Positions 35,751 to 44,159 of a DNA stretch of 64,000 nucleotides are shown here, in pieces (the first letter of the stretch is position 1; the number at the start of each line of letters is the position of its first letter). The stretch is taken from the NCBI GenBank assembly GCA_937896235.1, contig CALBMX010000036.1, forward strand, positions 114,309-178,308, given 5' to 3'. The position numbers and the translations under genes are program-made. The stretch is from an uncultured bacterium. Its GTDB lineage: Bacteria > Planctomycetota > UBA1135 > GCA-002686595. Below the pieces are notes generated by a model. The model searched no databases, had not been told where the DNA came from, and saw only the letters and a program-made list of their open reading frames with translations.

Positions 35751-37442
35751 CTACTCAAACGTAACGCTGGAACTATGGAGGCCCAGAATGCGGTTCAGAT
35801 GGACGATTTGGAGGTCATCGGCGACCTGCTCCGTCTCAAAGGTCGTCGTGTTTTCCCCCGGCTCGAACCACAATCGCTTGTTGCCGTGCGTCCACGAAAG
35901 GTCAATCGGCACCTTGAAGTGACCTTGGGGATTTTCAACTTTCACACTGACGGTCGTTCCCTGCACCGTAACTTCTACTGTTAGTTTGGGCGTACCAACG
36001 CCGTAGACCCACTGCTCGAAAAAATAGCCCCAGTCCTTTGCGGTGACTCTCTCTAGTACAGCCCTGAAGTCTTCCGTTGTCGCGTTGCCATACCGAAAGG
36101 TCATGTTGAATTCCCTTAGCGCTCTCCACCAGGCGTCGTCGTCATCGACATAGTTGCGAAGGGTATGCAGGACGGTGGCACCCTTGCTGTAGATAATGCC
36201 TGTGTAGGCGTCACCGGACGTTGGATGGTCCCCTCGATACAAGGCACCTCTCGTGGGGGAGACCCCCCTTCCCATTTCCTTAAAGAAGGTATCGGCGGAC
36301 TCTCTGCCCTGCGTACCCTCGACATAGACTCCCTCAGCGTAAGTTCCAAAGCCCTCATGGATCCAGAAGTGGCCCCAATGTTCGGCACTTACGCCGTTTC
36401 CCCACCACTCGTGGGCGACCTCGTGTATCAAGATATAATCAAACCACTTGTTACGTGAGGCATAGGGGTCCTTTTGGCCATTGGCCACACACCAAGCAGG
36501 GTAACTTGAGCCGTAGGAGACCGCCGTCGAGTGTTCCATTCCCCATACGTTTGATTCCACAAGGCCGAACTTCGAGTCGGGGAAGGGGAATGGTCCAAAC
36601 GCTTCCGAGTAGATCCGAATCAAGTCGGGTACCTGCTGGAACTGGAGTGCAGCTTTCTCTGCATTCTCCGGGAGAACGTAATACGCGAACCTGATTTTGT
36701 TGTCGTTTCCCGGCACCTCAAGCAGCCTCTCGACAACGGTGTAGTTCGCGATATTGAGGCTAGCTGCGTAGGTCTCGAGAGGGTATTCGTGCTGCCAAAC
36801 GTACGTTTTGTAGTCCTTGCCGTTGGTCTCGAACCACTCGAAAGCGCCCCGCTGTTCTTCGACAAGTTTTCCATTTCCCACCGCATACAAATCAGCGGGA
36901 ACGGCAACCGACATATAGAAAGCTTCCGGCTTGTCTTCTGGATGGAAGAAGCTCGCCTTGCACGGAAACCAATAATGCGCACCGAGGCCTTGGCACGCGG
37001 TATTGATCCAAGGTTGACCACTTGCCGACGTCTTCCAATGGAAACCATCGAAGCCGCCACCCTTCGGTTGCCCGACGTAGTGGATGTTCGCTACAAGCTC
37101 ATCGCCCTTGTTGAGAGCATCTCCAAGGTCGATAACAAGTCCATCAGGAGTGCGTGTGAAGGTAAGGCTCGTGCCTTGGCCGTCGGTTACGCCGAGCACT
37201 TTGTACAAGTCATAGAGGTCGACTTGCATCTCCTTAAGCTTCTCCGCCGTCGCAACGCCGATGATGGCCACCTTCCCTTCCAGCGTCTGCGTTTCGGGGG
37301 TAACGGCCAGCTCTAACTCATAGCGTGTTACATCATAATCGCCACGCAAGTCATTGGCGGCGGGCGCTTCCTGGCAGAGGGCAACCTCCTGGAAAAACAG
37401 GAGGGCCGCTGTAAGGAGAAGAACCTTGGATCGGACGTTCAT
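35751..37442 (-). CDS. M1 family aminopeptidase, exported
   Basis: Protein of 563 residues with a signal peptide (VLLLTAALLFFQEVALCQ). The zinc site is HEVAHEWWGN near residue 342, followed by HEGFGTYAEGVYVE, which provides the third ligand Glu. The exopeptidase GxMEN motif appears as VWGMEHS. The N-terminal beta domain begins YDVTRYELELAVTPE. Such enzymes release N-terminal residues from peptides, here in the periplasm. It is shorter than cytosolic PepN and lacks the large C-terminal helical domain. The ATG at 37442 is chosen for the signal peptide; TAGGTA lies 7 bases upstream. Convergent with yedI. Confidence 0.92.
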   Translation of the reverse strand: MNVRSKVLLLTAALLFFQEVALCQEAPAANDLRGDYDVTRYELELAVTPETQTLEGKVAIIGVATAEKLKEMQVDLYDLYKVLGVTDGQGTSLTFTRTPDGLVIDLGDALNKGDELVANIHYVGQPKGGGFDGFHWKTSASGQPWINTACQGLGAHYWFPCKASFFHPEDKPEAFYMSVAVPADLYAVGNGKLVEEQRGAFEWFETNGKDYKTYVWQHEYPLETYAASLNIANYTVVERLLEVPGNDNKIRFAYYVLPENAEKAALQFQQVPDLIRIYSEAFGPFPFPDSKFGLVESNVWGMEHSTAVSYGSSYPAWCVANGQKDPYASRNKWFDYILIHEVAHEWWGNGVSAEHWGHFWIHEGFGTYAEGVYVEGTQGRESADTFFKEMGRGVSPTRGALYRGDHPTSGDAYTGIIYSKGATVLHTLRNYVDDDDAWWRALREFNMTFRYGNATTEDFRAVLERVTAKDWGYFFEQWVYGVGTPKLTVEVTVQGTTVSVKVENPQGHFKVPIDLSWTHGNKRLWFEPGENTTTFETEQVADDLQIVHLNRILGLHSSSVTFE

Positions 37443-37612
37443 TTGTATATACCTAATTTTGCGGATCGACAGGGCCCAGCCTAAGCCGGCGTCACCCAAG
37501 AATCGTTTCCAATATATGCTTTTGATTCAAGGGGTCCCTAAGCATGTGGTCCTTACCAGCAACGATTGCAACGGACTCTTCGCATCGGGACTCTAGAGAC
37601 TAACCCAGTCCC

Positions 37613-39433
37613 TTAATTCGCGGGAGAGTATTGGAGTCGATACAGCTTCCAGTAGAAACCCTTCTTGGCAAGCAAGTCACTGTGGCTTCCCTGTTCGACA
37701 AGCTCCCCTTTGTGCATGACCAAGATTCGATCGACGTCCCGGATGGTAGAGAGCCGGTGAGCGATGATAAGAGAGGTGCGATCTTTCATCACTCGGCCCA
37801 CAGCCTGCTGTAGCAGATCCTCCATTCGAGAATCTACACTAGAGGTTGCTTCGTCCAACGCGAGTACGGCGGGCTTAAGGGCGAGGACCCTGGCGAATGA
37901 AATTAGCTGCCGCTCTCCAGAGGAGAGACCTTTGCCACGCTCACGAACGGGCTCATGATAACCACCAGGAAAACGAGAGACGACAACGTCTAAATGAAGC
38001 TCATCAGCTGCCGCCCTCGCGGCAGCGTCGTCGATCTCGGGATGGCCAAGGTGAATGTTGTCGATGATGTTTCCCGCGAAGAGAAAGACGTCCTGCTGAA
38101 CGATCCCAACACGGGACCGAAGGTCTTTGAGGCCGTAGTCCTTGACGTTGATACCATCGATCTCGATCGATCCGCTGCTCACCTCGTAGAGGCGAGTGAG
38201 AAGTTTTAAGATCGTTGTTTTCCCTGCGCCGGTAGCCCCAACAAACGCAACTTTCTCGCCGGGTCGAACTTCGAAGGTGACTCCTTTAAGAACGGGGTTT
38301 GCCTCGTCATAGCCAAAGACCACATTGTTAAATCGTATGTGACCTGCCGTCTTTGGGCCCTGGAAAGGAGTCGGCGATTCGGGCATCTTGTCGTCGTTAT
38401 CGAGCAAACGGAAGACGCGATCAGAGGCAGTCATCGCATTTTGCATGACCGTGTACTTCATGCTGAGCTCCGTGAGTGGTCCGAAGAAGCGCTCCATGTA
38501 TTGAAGGAAGGCAACCAACGTTCCCAGGGTCATCCCCGCAGCGACGCCTCCTGTAGTACTTGGTAGTCCGCTCGCCCGCAGGGAGAGTGCCTCGAGTGCC
38601 TGACCGCCGCCGTACCAGAGGATCAAGGCCATGGTGACCGAACTTAGCATCTCTGTGAGGGCTGACAGAATGGACTCCCAGTTAACGCTCTCCAATTGGG
38701 ACTCGCACAAGCTCTCATTGATTTCATCAAACTTACGCTTCGTTCGGCGCTCGCGGCGAAACCCTTGAACCAAGGACATGCCCGAGGCTTGCTCGTGAAG
38801 ATAAGCGTTCAACTGAGACCTCTTTGAGATCATCTTTTCATAGGCACGGCGCACTCTAACGCGCGTCCACATCGTCGTAACCAGGAGGACAGGAACAGAG
38901 CAAAGTGCCACTAACGTCAACTGCCAATCCAGCCAAAAGAGGATGCTAAGGATGGCTATCAGGTTGAGCAGATCACCGAGAATGGTGACGACGCCTGATG
39001 CAAACATCTCCCCTAAGGATTCGATATCCGTGGTGACTCGCCCGATAAGTTTGCCGATCGGGTTCCGATCATAGAATCGTGCGGAGAGCCTTTGAAGGTG
39101 GCTGAACACCTCAAGGCGGAGATCGAGCAGGGCATTCTGACCGGCGAGATCTAGGGTGTAGGCTTGGAGTGCGCGGCCTGCGAGTTCACCTAGAACGGCA
39201 ATCGCAACACCGCCTAAAATCCAGCCAAAACCTGCCATCTCACCCTTCATTAGGTAGTCATCGATGGCAAATCGAATCAGCATGGGCTGCACTAACCCGA
39301 GTGCCGAGGTCAGCACCAGAAGCCCTAAGGAGATCCAAAGCCAGCGCTGGTAGGGGGAGACGAATTGCCAAAGGCGCTTCATCAGCCGCGCATCGTAGGC
39401 TGCCCCTGGGCTTCGCTTATTGGTGGCGCTCAC
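37613..39433 (-). CDS. ABC exporter half-transporter B (MsbA/MDR-like)
   Basis: Protein of 606 residues with six membrane helices, then an ABC domain: Walker A GATGAGKTT near residue 400, signature LSSGERQ near 500 and Walker B VLALDEATSSVD. The GTG start at 39433 shares one base with the stop of the upstream half-transporter, so the two form an overlapping pair and very likely a heterodimer. The Walker B Glu (DEATS) is canonical here, so this subunit should hydrolyse ATP. Substrate unknown; lipids or drugs are typical. Confidence 0.9.
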   Translation of the reverse strand: MSATNKRSPGAAYDARLMKRLWQFVSPYQRWLWISLGLLVLTSALGLVQPMLIRFAIDDYLMKGEMAGFGWILGGVAIAVLGELAGRALQAYTLDLAGQNALLDLRLEVFSHLQRLSARFYDRNPIGKLIGRVTTDIESLGEMFASGVVTILGDLLNLIAILSILFWLDWQLTLVALCSVPVLLVTTMWTRVRVRRAYEKMISKRSQLNAYLHEQASGMSLVQGFRRERRTKRKFDEINESLCESQLESVNWESILSALTEMLSSVTMALILWYGGGQALEALSLRASGLPSTTGGVAAGMTLGTLVAFLQYMERFFGPLTELSMKYTVMQNAMTASDRVFRLLDNDDKMPESPTPFQGPKTAGHIRFNNVVFGYDEANPVLKGVTFEVRPGEKVAFVGATGAGKTTILKLLTRLYEVSSGSIEIDGINVKDYGLKDLRSRVGIVQQDVFLFAGNIIDNIHLGHPEIDDAAARAAADELHLDVVVSRFPGGYHEPVRERGKGLSSGERQLISFARVLALKPAVLALDEATSSVDSRMEDLLQQAVGRVMKDRTSLIIAHRLSTIRDVDRILVMHKGELVEQGSHSDLLAKKGFYWKLYRLQYSPAN

Positions 39434-41337
39434 TACATGTCCTCCTTGGGTTTCTGGGAGGCTTCAAAGTCGGCATTGAGTTCAGCCTCTAGCTGGGCTG
39501 CAACATCGCTCTCAACTCGGCTTTGCTCTTGCCAGCTCCAAGTGCTGGCATACCAGCCTTGGCTCGCCAGCAGCTCGGCATGGGTTCCTGATTCCAGAAC
39601 TCGCCCCTCCTCTAAAACAACAATGTTGTCCGCGTGACAAATACTGCTGAGGCGATGGGCAATCAGGATGGTCGTGCGATCCTTTGCAAAAGGTCGTAGG
39701 TGCTCCAGGATCGCGTCTGAAGTATGCGTGTCTACAGCAGAGAGAGTATCGTCGAGAATCAGGAGCTTGGGAGAGAGGAGAAGAACCCGTGCCAAGGCCG
39801 TCCGCTGCCGCTGCCCGCCGCTTAGGTTGACACCGCGCTCGCCGATCATCGTGTCCATACCACTTGGAAGTTGATCCAAGTCGACAGCGAGTTGAGCTCC
39901 CGTGAGTGCTTCAAATACATCGCTTCGGCCAGCATCGGGAGACCCCAGTGCGACGTTGTCATGAAGCGTCTCTCCAAAGAGAAAGGCATCTTGAGGCACA
40001 TAGCCCGTCGCGCTTCGCAGCTCGTCAATGGGAAGGCTCGTGATGTCCTGACCATCGATAAAGACCATACCTGGGTCGACTTCGAGCATTCTCGCCAGGA
40101 CGCGCGCTATGGTTGTCTTGCCCGAGCCCGTGTGTCCGACGATGGCGAGGGTCGTACCGGCCGGAACTTCAAAATTGACATTGTCCAAGACCGTACGAGA
40201 CACGTCGGAGTCACCTCCAATGTGCTCCAAGGGTATGCTACCTGTCAAATGCGGCTGTTCTGAGAGTGGCGCATAGATCACGGTTAGACCAGAGACACGC
40301 AAGGCTGCGGCCCCGATCCCATCTCCCAAGGAATCACTCTCCTGCTTGAGGCTGACCTTGGAATCAATGATCTCTCGCAACCGCTCAAACGCGGCGGTTC
40401 CACGTCGCAGTGAGCTAATCACAAACCCAAGGGTGCGCGTTGGAACAGCAAGCATCGTCAGGTAGGTGAGCATCACACCAAAATCGCCCAAGCTCATCGC
40501 GCCAGTGGCCACCCGCTCACCGCCAATTCCAAGGACAAGGATGGTGGACAGGCCACCCAGTCCCATCATAGTTCCGATCAGTAATGCACGGAGCCTGGTG
40601 GTCCGAAGATTGAGGCGTTTGAACTCCGCACAGCGCTCCCGGAAACGGCCAAGATCAAACTCCTCTAGGGTGAGGGTTTTGATAATCAATTGGCCCGATA
40701 AGCTCTCATCTACCTTTTCGGAGATGTCTCCTAGTGAGGCCTGAGCCGCACCCGCGGTGACTTGAATCTTGAGCGCGATGCGCCGGGCCAAGTACAAGAA
40801 CAGGGGATAGGGAGCGATCGCAATAAGCGTCAGCTGCACGTCGATGGTAAACATCAACGGAACCGTGAGCGCGTACATGAGGAAGGTCTCGGCCATGTAC
40901 ATGTAGACGGCGCCACCAAGGCCTCGAACATATTCACGGTCGTTGATGCATCGCGACATCAACTGGCCGGTCGGGTTGCGCTCGTAGAAGGACGGGGCCA
41001 GCTTGAGTAGCCTAGCGAAGATGACCTCTAACAGATCTCTAGAGAGCTTCCGGCTATTGCCAAGCACCAAGATACGGCTAGCCGTTCGTATGGGACCGCT
41101 CAAAAGGGCGGAGGCCAAGATCCAGAACGCCGCAGTGCGGATCAACCCCCCCGCGTCTTCCAAGGCAAACTCGGATTGGCCAAGTTCTAGATCCCGAAGA
41201 TCGTTTAGTGCGCCCCAAAAATAGCGTGGTATCTGAAGCTTGAGCCAAAGACTCAAGATAATGCAGACGGTACCTAGGATATAGGCCCGACGATAGCGTC
41301 GCAGAAGGGGAAGTAGGGGGCGGAGTGTTTCGCGCAT
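39433..41337 (-). CDS. ABC exporter half-transporter A
   Basis: Protein of 634 residues with six membrane helices and an ABC domain: Walker A GHTGSGKTT near residue 400, signature LSGGQRQ and Walker B LLILDDTLSAVD. The catalytic Glu after Walker B is Asp (LDDTLS), as in the degenerate-site subunit of heterodimeric exporters such as TM287/288 and BmrCD. Together with the partner at 37613 it should form an asymmetric exporter. The ATG at 41337 (MRETLRPLLPLL) is preferred to a TTG 36 bases upstream. It diverges from the SUI1 gene. Confidence 0.9.
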   Translation of the reverse strand: MRETLRPLLPLLRRYRRAYILGTVCIILSLWLKLQIPRYFWGALNDLRDLELGQSEFALEDAGGLIRTAAFWILASALLSGPIRTASRILVLGNSRKLSRDLLEVIFARLLKLAPSFYERNPTGQLMSRCINDREYVRGLGGAVYMYMAETFLMYALTVPLMFTIDVQLTLIAIAPYPLFLYLARRIALKIQVTAGAAQASLGDISEKVDESLSGQLIIKTLTLEEFDLGRFRERCAEFKRLNLRTTRLRALLIGTMMGLGGLSTILVLGIGGERVATGAMSLGDFGVMLTYLTMLAVPTRTLGFVISSLRRGTAAFERLREIIDSKVSLKQESDSLGDGIGAAALRVSGLTVIYAPLSEQPHLTGSIPLEHIGGDSDVSRTVLDNVNFEVPAGTTLAIVGHTGSGKTTIARVLARMLEVDPGMVFIDGQDITSLPIDELRSATGYVPQDAFLFGETLHDNVALGSPDAGRSDVFEALTGAQLAVDLDQLPSGMDTMIGERGVNLSGGQRQRTALARVLLLSPKLLILDDTLSAVDTHTSDAILEHLRPFAKDRTTILIAHRLSSICHADNIVVLEEGRVLESGTHAELLASQGWYASTWSWQEQSRVESDVAAQLEAELNADFEASQKPKEDM

Positions 41338-41441
41338 GGGAGGCCGAAGTTTGGGCGGGCGCCATTTTCGCAAAGTGGGGGTGATCAGGGAAGCTCCGCT
41401 CGGCCCTTCTCTGAAAGGACTACACGACTCTGCTCGAGTGG

Positions 41442-41447
41442 TAGAAT
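41442..41447 (+). promoter_or_regulatory. Candidate -10 (TAGAAT) for the SUI1 gene
   Basis: TAGAAT is followed by 7 bases and the ATG at 41455, consistent with a leaderless transcript. No Shine-Dalgarno. Confidence 0.4.
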
Positions 41448-41454
41448 CTGCACC

Positions 41455-41793
41455 ATGGCAAGCACTCCAGGAAAACGCCGCGACGGTATCGTCTATTCGA
41501 CTAGGGACCTTGGTCCCGACAGCCCGGCTCCAAGCGGAGCGGGTTTGAATCGGGATAACATTGTCCGAGTCGGACGGGAGACCAAGGGGCGAAAAGGCGC
41601 TGGCGTCACCGTCGTGATTGGAGCACCTGTTGATGGAAAGGAGCTGCTCGCCTTAGCCAAGGAGCTCAAAAAGAAGTGCGGGGTTGGTGGGACCTTGCGT
41701 GAGAGCGTCATCGAGGTCCAAGGCGACAAGCGCGATCAAGTAATCCAAATTCTCGAGAAGCGCGGCTGGAACGTCAAGCGTGTTGGCGGCTAA
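41455..41793 (+). CDS. yciH: YciH/SUI1 (eIF1-like) translation factor
   Basis: Protein of 112 residues. A basic, flexible N-terminus precedes the SUI1 domain with GAGVTVVIGAP, LLALAKELKKKCGVGGTLRE and the terminal HxG-equivalent region (QVIQILEKRGWNVKRVGG). The KKKCGVGGTLR stretch is the core family motif. eIF1-like YciH can influence start-codon fidelity and has been reported to inhibit stress translation in E. coli. This is notable here because many genes in the window appear to lack leaders and Shine-Dalgarno sites, although no functional link is shown. Confidence 0.93.
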   Translation: MASTPGKRRDGIVYSTRDLGPDSPAPSGAGLNRDNIVRVGRETKGRKGAGVTVVIGAPVDGKELLALAKELKKKCGVGGTLRESVIEVQGDKRDQVIQILEKRGWNVKRVGG

Positions 41794-41829
41794 AAAGAAA
41801 CCGCCTTGCACCTGATCGGTGGAAGGCGG
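41792..41829 (-). terminator. Rho-independent terminator for the DUF1570-like gene
   Basis: Read on the minus strand, a 7-bp outer stem (CCGCCTT/AAGGCGG, 41801-41807 with 41823-41829) and a 4-bp inner stem (CACC/GGTG) around a 5-base loop are followed by TTTCTTTTT. It lies 22 bases after the stop at 41851. Its T-tract overlaps the SUI1 stop codon; on the plus strand there is no T-tract. Confidence 0.85.
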
Positions 41830-41850
41830 CTCCAACAGAAGTCCGTGTTG

Positions 41851-43476
41851 CTATTCAGCGCCAAGCATCTTTCGCCAGTCCGGAAAGAAGCGATTCTCCG
41901 GGTCCAAGCTTACGGCAAGGCCTGCCTCTTTTCGCGCCTCTGCGAGGTTCTCAGCCTTTTCGAACACGTTCTTTTTCTCCGAAGTGAAGTTTCGGAAGGA
42001 AGGAATCCCTAGCAGGTAGTGGCTTCGATCGAAGTGGTGCTGTGCGTTTAGTGGATCAAGCTCGATTGCATGGTTGATGTCTTCCAACGCGACCGACATT
42101 TTCGAGCCAAGGGCATTGGCAACGGCTCGCGTTGAGAAGGCGCGTGGATCGGTGAGGCCCGCGTCAATAGCTGCTGTCAAATCTTCCATCGACTCTTTGT
42201 ATTCACCCATCATGGCGCTTCTGAGGCCACGCTTGAGGCGGGCATCTGGGGCATCAATGGGAATACTAGCGATGTATTCCAACCACTCCTTCTCCAGGGC
42301 ATCGAGGTCATTCACCTTGATTTTCTTCAGCAGGAAATCCCGGATGTCATTGGGTTTGACAACCTTTGACATCCCGGTACCACCGCCATACCCCGATTGG
42401 TTCTCTGATTCCACCCCCTTCAGGGTGTAGAGATCCTTGAAGAACTTTCCGAATCCACTCTCGTATTTGCCATCCATCCCGTTATTGAGGAAGTAGACAA
42501 AGGACCAGGCATGGGCATATTGAAACGCTCCAAAGCCATCCTTTTCGAGCAAGAACAGTTTCTGAAGCCCAATCGCCTCATCGTCCTTGATTGCTTGCTG
42601 GACCGTCAGGACACGATCTGTCTGCAGCTTGCCTGGGGTGATATCGAGTTTGCCGTTCTTCTCTTCGACGATCGTGGCGCTACCGTAATAATCCGCCATG
42701 GCCTCGTTGATCCAAATCTGAGCTTTGAACTGCTGATCGATTAGATACGTCAAGAGGTGGGTGCACTCATGCAATCCAACCCAACGACTCTTCGCGGGCT
42801 CGTCATAGTCATGGTAAAAGTTCAGGGTGGAGTTCGCTCCAATGGGCATAAAGAACCCAGCCACGCCTGGCTCCATCCCCGTCAGCCTGGTGAACTCCTC
42901 GCGGCTCTTATAGATGTTGACCTGCAACTTGATGCCACGCATGGTGGGAGTTGGTTTGATGCCGACGGCCTTGTTCATCATCTTGTAGTACGTGTCGAGA
43001 AGGTCCCCGTAGTACTCCATCAGCTCCGGTGAGGTATTGGATCGAAGTAAAAAATACTTCGACTCGCCCTCAAGTGCATCCTCCCAATCCGTGTAGGAGG
43101 CCGCCTCGTCTGCCGCTTCCTTGCTATCTTTGGATTCCCGGTTTAGTTCGGTTTGATAGCCACGCTTGGACATCCACTTGCCCCGATAGCGGACAAAGCC
43201 TTGCTCGAGAAAGTCGCGCTCTTTGTCGTCTTTGGGTACGTAGTCGGACATGTCGCCCTCGACCTCGACGGCCTTGACCATGCTGCGATCTTTCAACACG
43301 ATGACGCCATCGGGAAACTCTAGGCGGTAGCCCTCACCTTCTTCGCGAGCCTTGGTGACGATGATTTGGCGACCGTCAATCGTGACAATACGGTCGGCGC
43401 TAGCCTGGGGCACAAGGGTGAGTAGGCTCATGGCGGCAAGGCCACATGCCGGTAATGCGTTGCGAAAACGAATCAT
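41851..43476 (-). CDS. Exported DUF1570-like protein with HExxH motif and TPRs
   Basis: Protein of 541 residues with a signal peptide (ALPACGLAAMSLLTLVPQASA). Residues 110-330 hold a gluzincin-like domain with HECTHLLTYLID near 235 and WINEAMADYYG about 20 residues on, which supplies the third ligand. This resembles DUF1570 of planctomycetes. The C-terminal 130 residues are TPR-like (ALEDINHAIELDPLNAQHHF). The ATG at 43476 is chosen for the signal peptide. It probably acts on proteins or peptides in the periplasm, but catalysis is not demonstrated for the family. A clear terminator follows. Confidence 0.8.
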   Translation of the reverse strand: MIRFRNALPACGLAAMSLLTLVPQASADRIVTIDGRQIIVTKAREEGEGYRLEFPDGVIVLKDRSMVKAVEVEGDMSDYVPKDDKERDFLEQGFVRYRGKWMSKRGYQTELNRESKDSKEAADEAASYTDWEDALEGESKYFLLRSNTSPELMEYYGDLLDTYYKMMNKAVGIKPTPTMRGIKLQVNIYKSREEFTRLTGMEPGVAGFFMPIGANSTLNFYHDYDEPAKSRWVGLHECTHLLTYLIDQQFKAQIWINEAMADYYGSATIVEEKNGKLDITPGKLQTDRVLTVQQAIKDDEAIGLQKLFLLEKDGFGAFQYAHAWSFVYFLNNGMDGKYESGFGKFFKDLYTLKGVESENQSGYGGGTGMSKVVKPNDIRDFLLKKIKVNDLDALEKEWLEYIASIPIDAPDARLKRGLRSAMMGEYKESMEDLTAAIDAGLTDPRAFSTRAVANALGSKMSVALEDINHAIELDPLNAQHHFDRSHYLLGIPSFRNFTSEKKNVFEKAENLAEARKEAGLAVSLDPENRFFPDWRKMLGAE

Positions 43477-43706
43477 AGTTTTGAATTGGAGAATTTGGCG
43501 CTGAATCAAGCTGTCAGTGACTACAGGAGTTTACGGGGGCGAGCCGCAGACCTATAGGGGTAAAAGGGAGTGATCTCTAGTCTCCGGGTCGCCCGCTTCA
43601 AAAAGGATAGGGGCCAGGTCTTTTTTGCGTGGGGGAAACGGGCAGCAGGTCCGCAGCCGGACTTTTCTGGCGAGCGGTTAGCCTTGCTGTCTGGCAAAAT
43701 GGACAG

Positions 43707-44159
43707 ATGGACGAACGCAAACAAGCCATCTACACTCCTGCCGGTGGACCTCCTGCGGGAGCCCGCCCCTCCCTGGAGATCCTAATTGAGATTGGGGAGC
43801 CTGGCATCTTCTCACTCCTCGAGGCCTTCTATGTGAGATTGGCTGAGAGCCGAATTCAGCACTTTTTCCCTACAGGGGAGAGCGAAATGGTGGCCGCGTC
43901 GCAGAAGTCAGCCGCATTTTTCGTTCAACTCCTGGGGGGGAGACCACTCTTCTCGCAACACTTCGGACCACCTCAAATGCGACGGAGGCACTTCCCCTTT
44001 GAGATTGATGCGGCGGCCCGCCAGGAGTGGTTGGACTGCTTTGCGGAGACGCTAAAAGATGCCATGGCGGCGGGAACTTTTCCCGCCGCGCATGAACCGA
44101 GCTTCTCCGCTTTTCTCGAGTCCTTTTCCTCTTGGATGGTGAACGTCGCCCCTGACTAA
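43707..44159 (+). CDS. Truncated hemoglobin (2-on-2 globin)
   Basis: Protein of 150 residues. The globin pattern runs from the A/B helices (FSLLEAFYVRLAE) through the E region (KSAAFFVQLLGGRPLFSQHFG) to the F helix with the proximal His in PQMRRRHFPFEID, then the G/H helices (ARQEWLDCFAETL, FLESFSSWMV). It resembles group II truncated hemoglobins. These bind oxygen or nitric oxide; the Ric protein at 13770 would be a functional companion against nitrosative stress, though far away. The start at 43707 is tentative; another ATG lies 8 bases upstream in a different frame. The stop overlaps that of the convergent pepF (CTAA). Confidence 0.85.
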   Translation: MDERKQAIYTPAGGPPAGARPSLEILIEIGEPGIFSLLEAFYVRLAESRIQHFFPTGESEMVAASQKSAAFFVQLLGGRPLFSQHFGPPQMRRRHFPFEIDAAARQEWLDCFAETLKDAMAAGTFPAAHEPSFSAFLESFSSWMVNVAPD

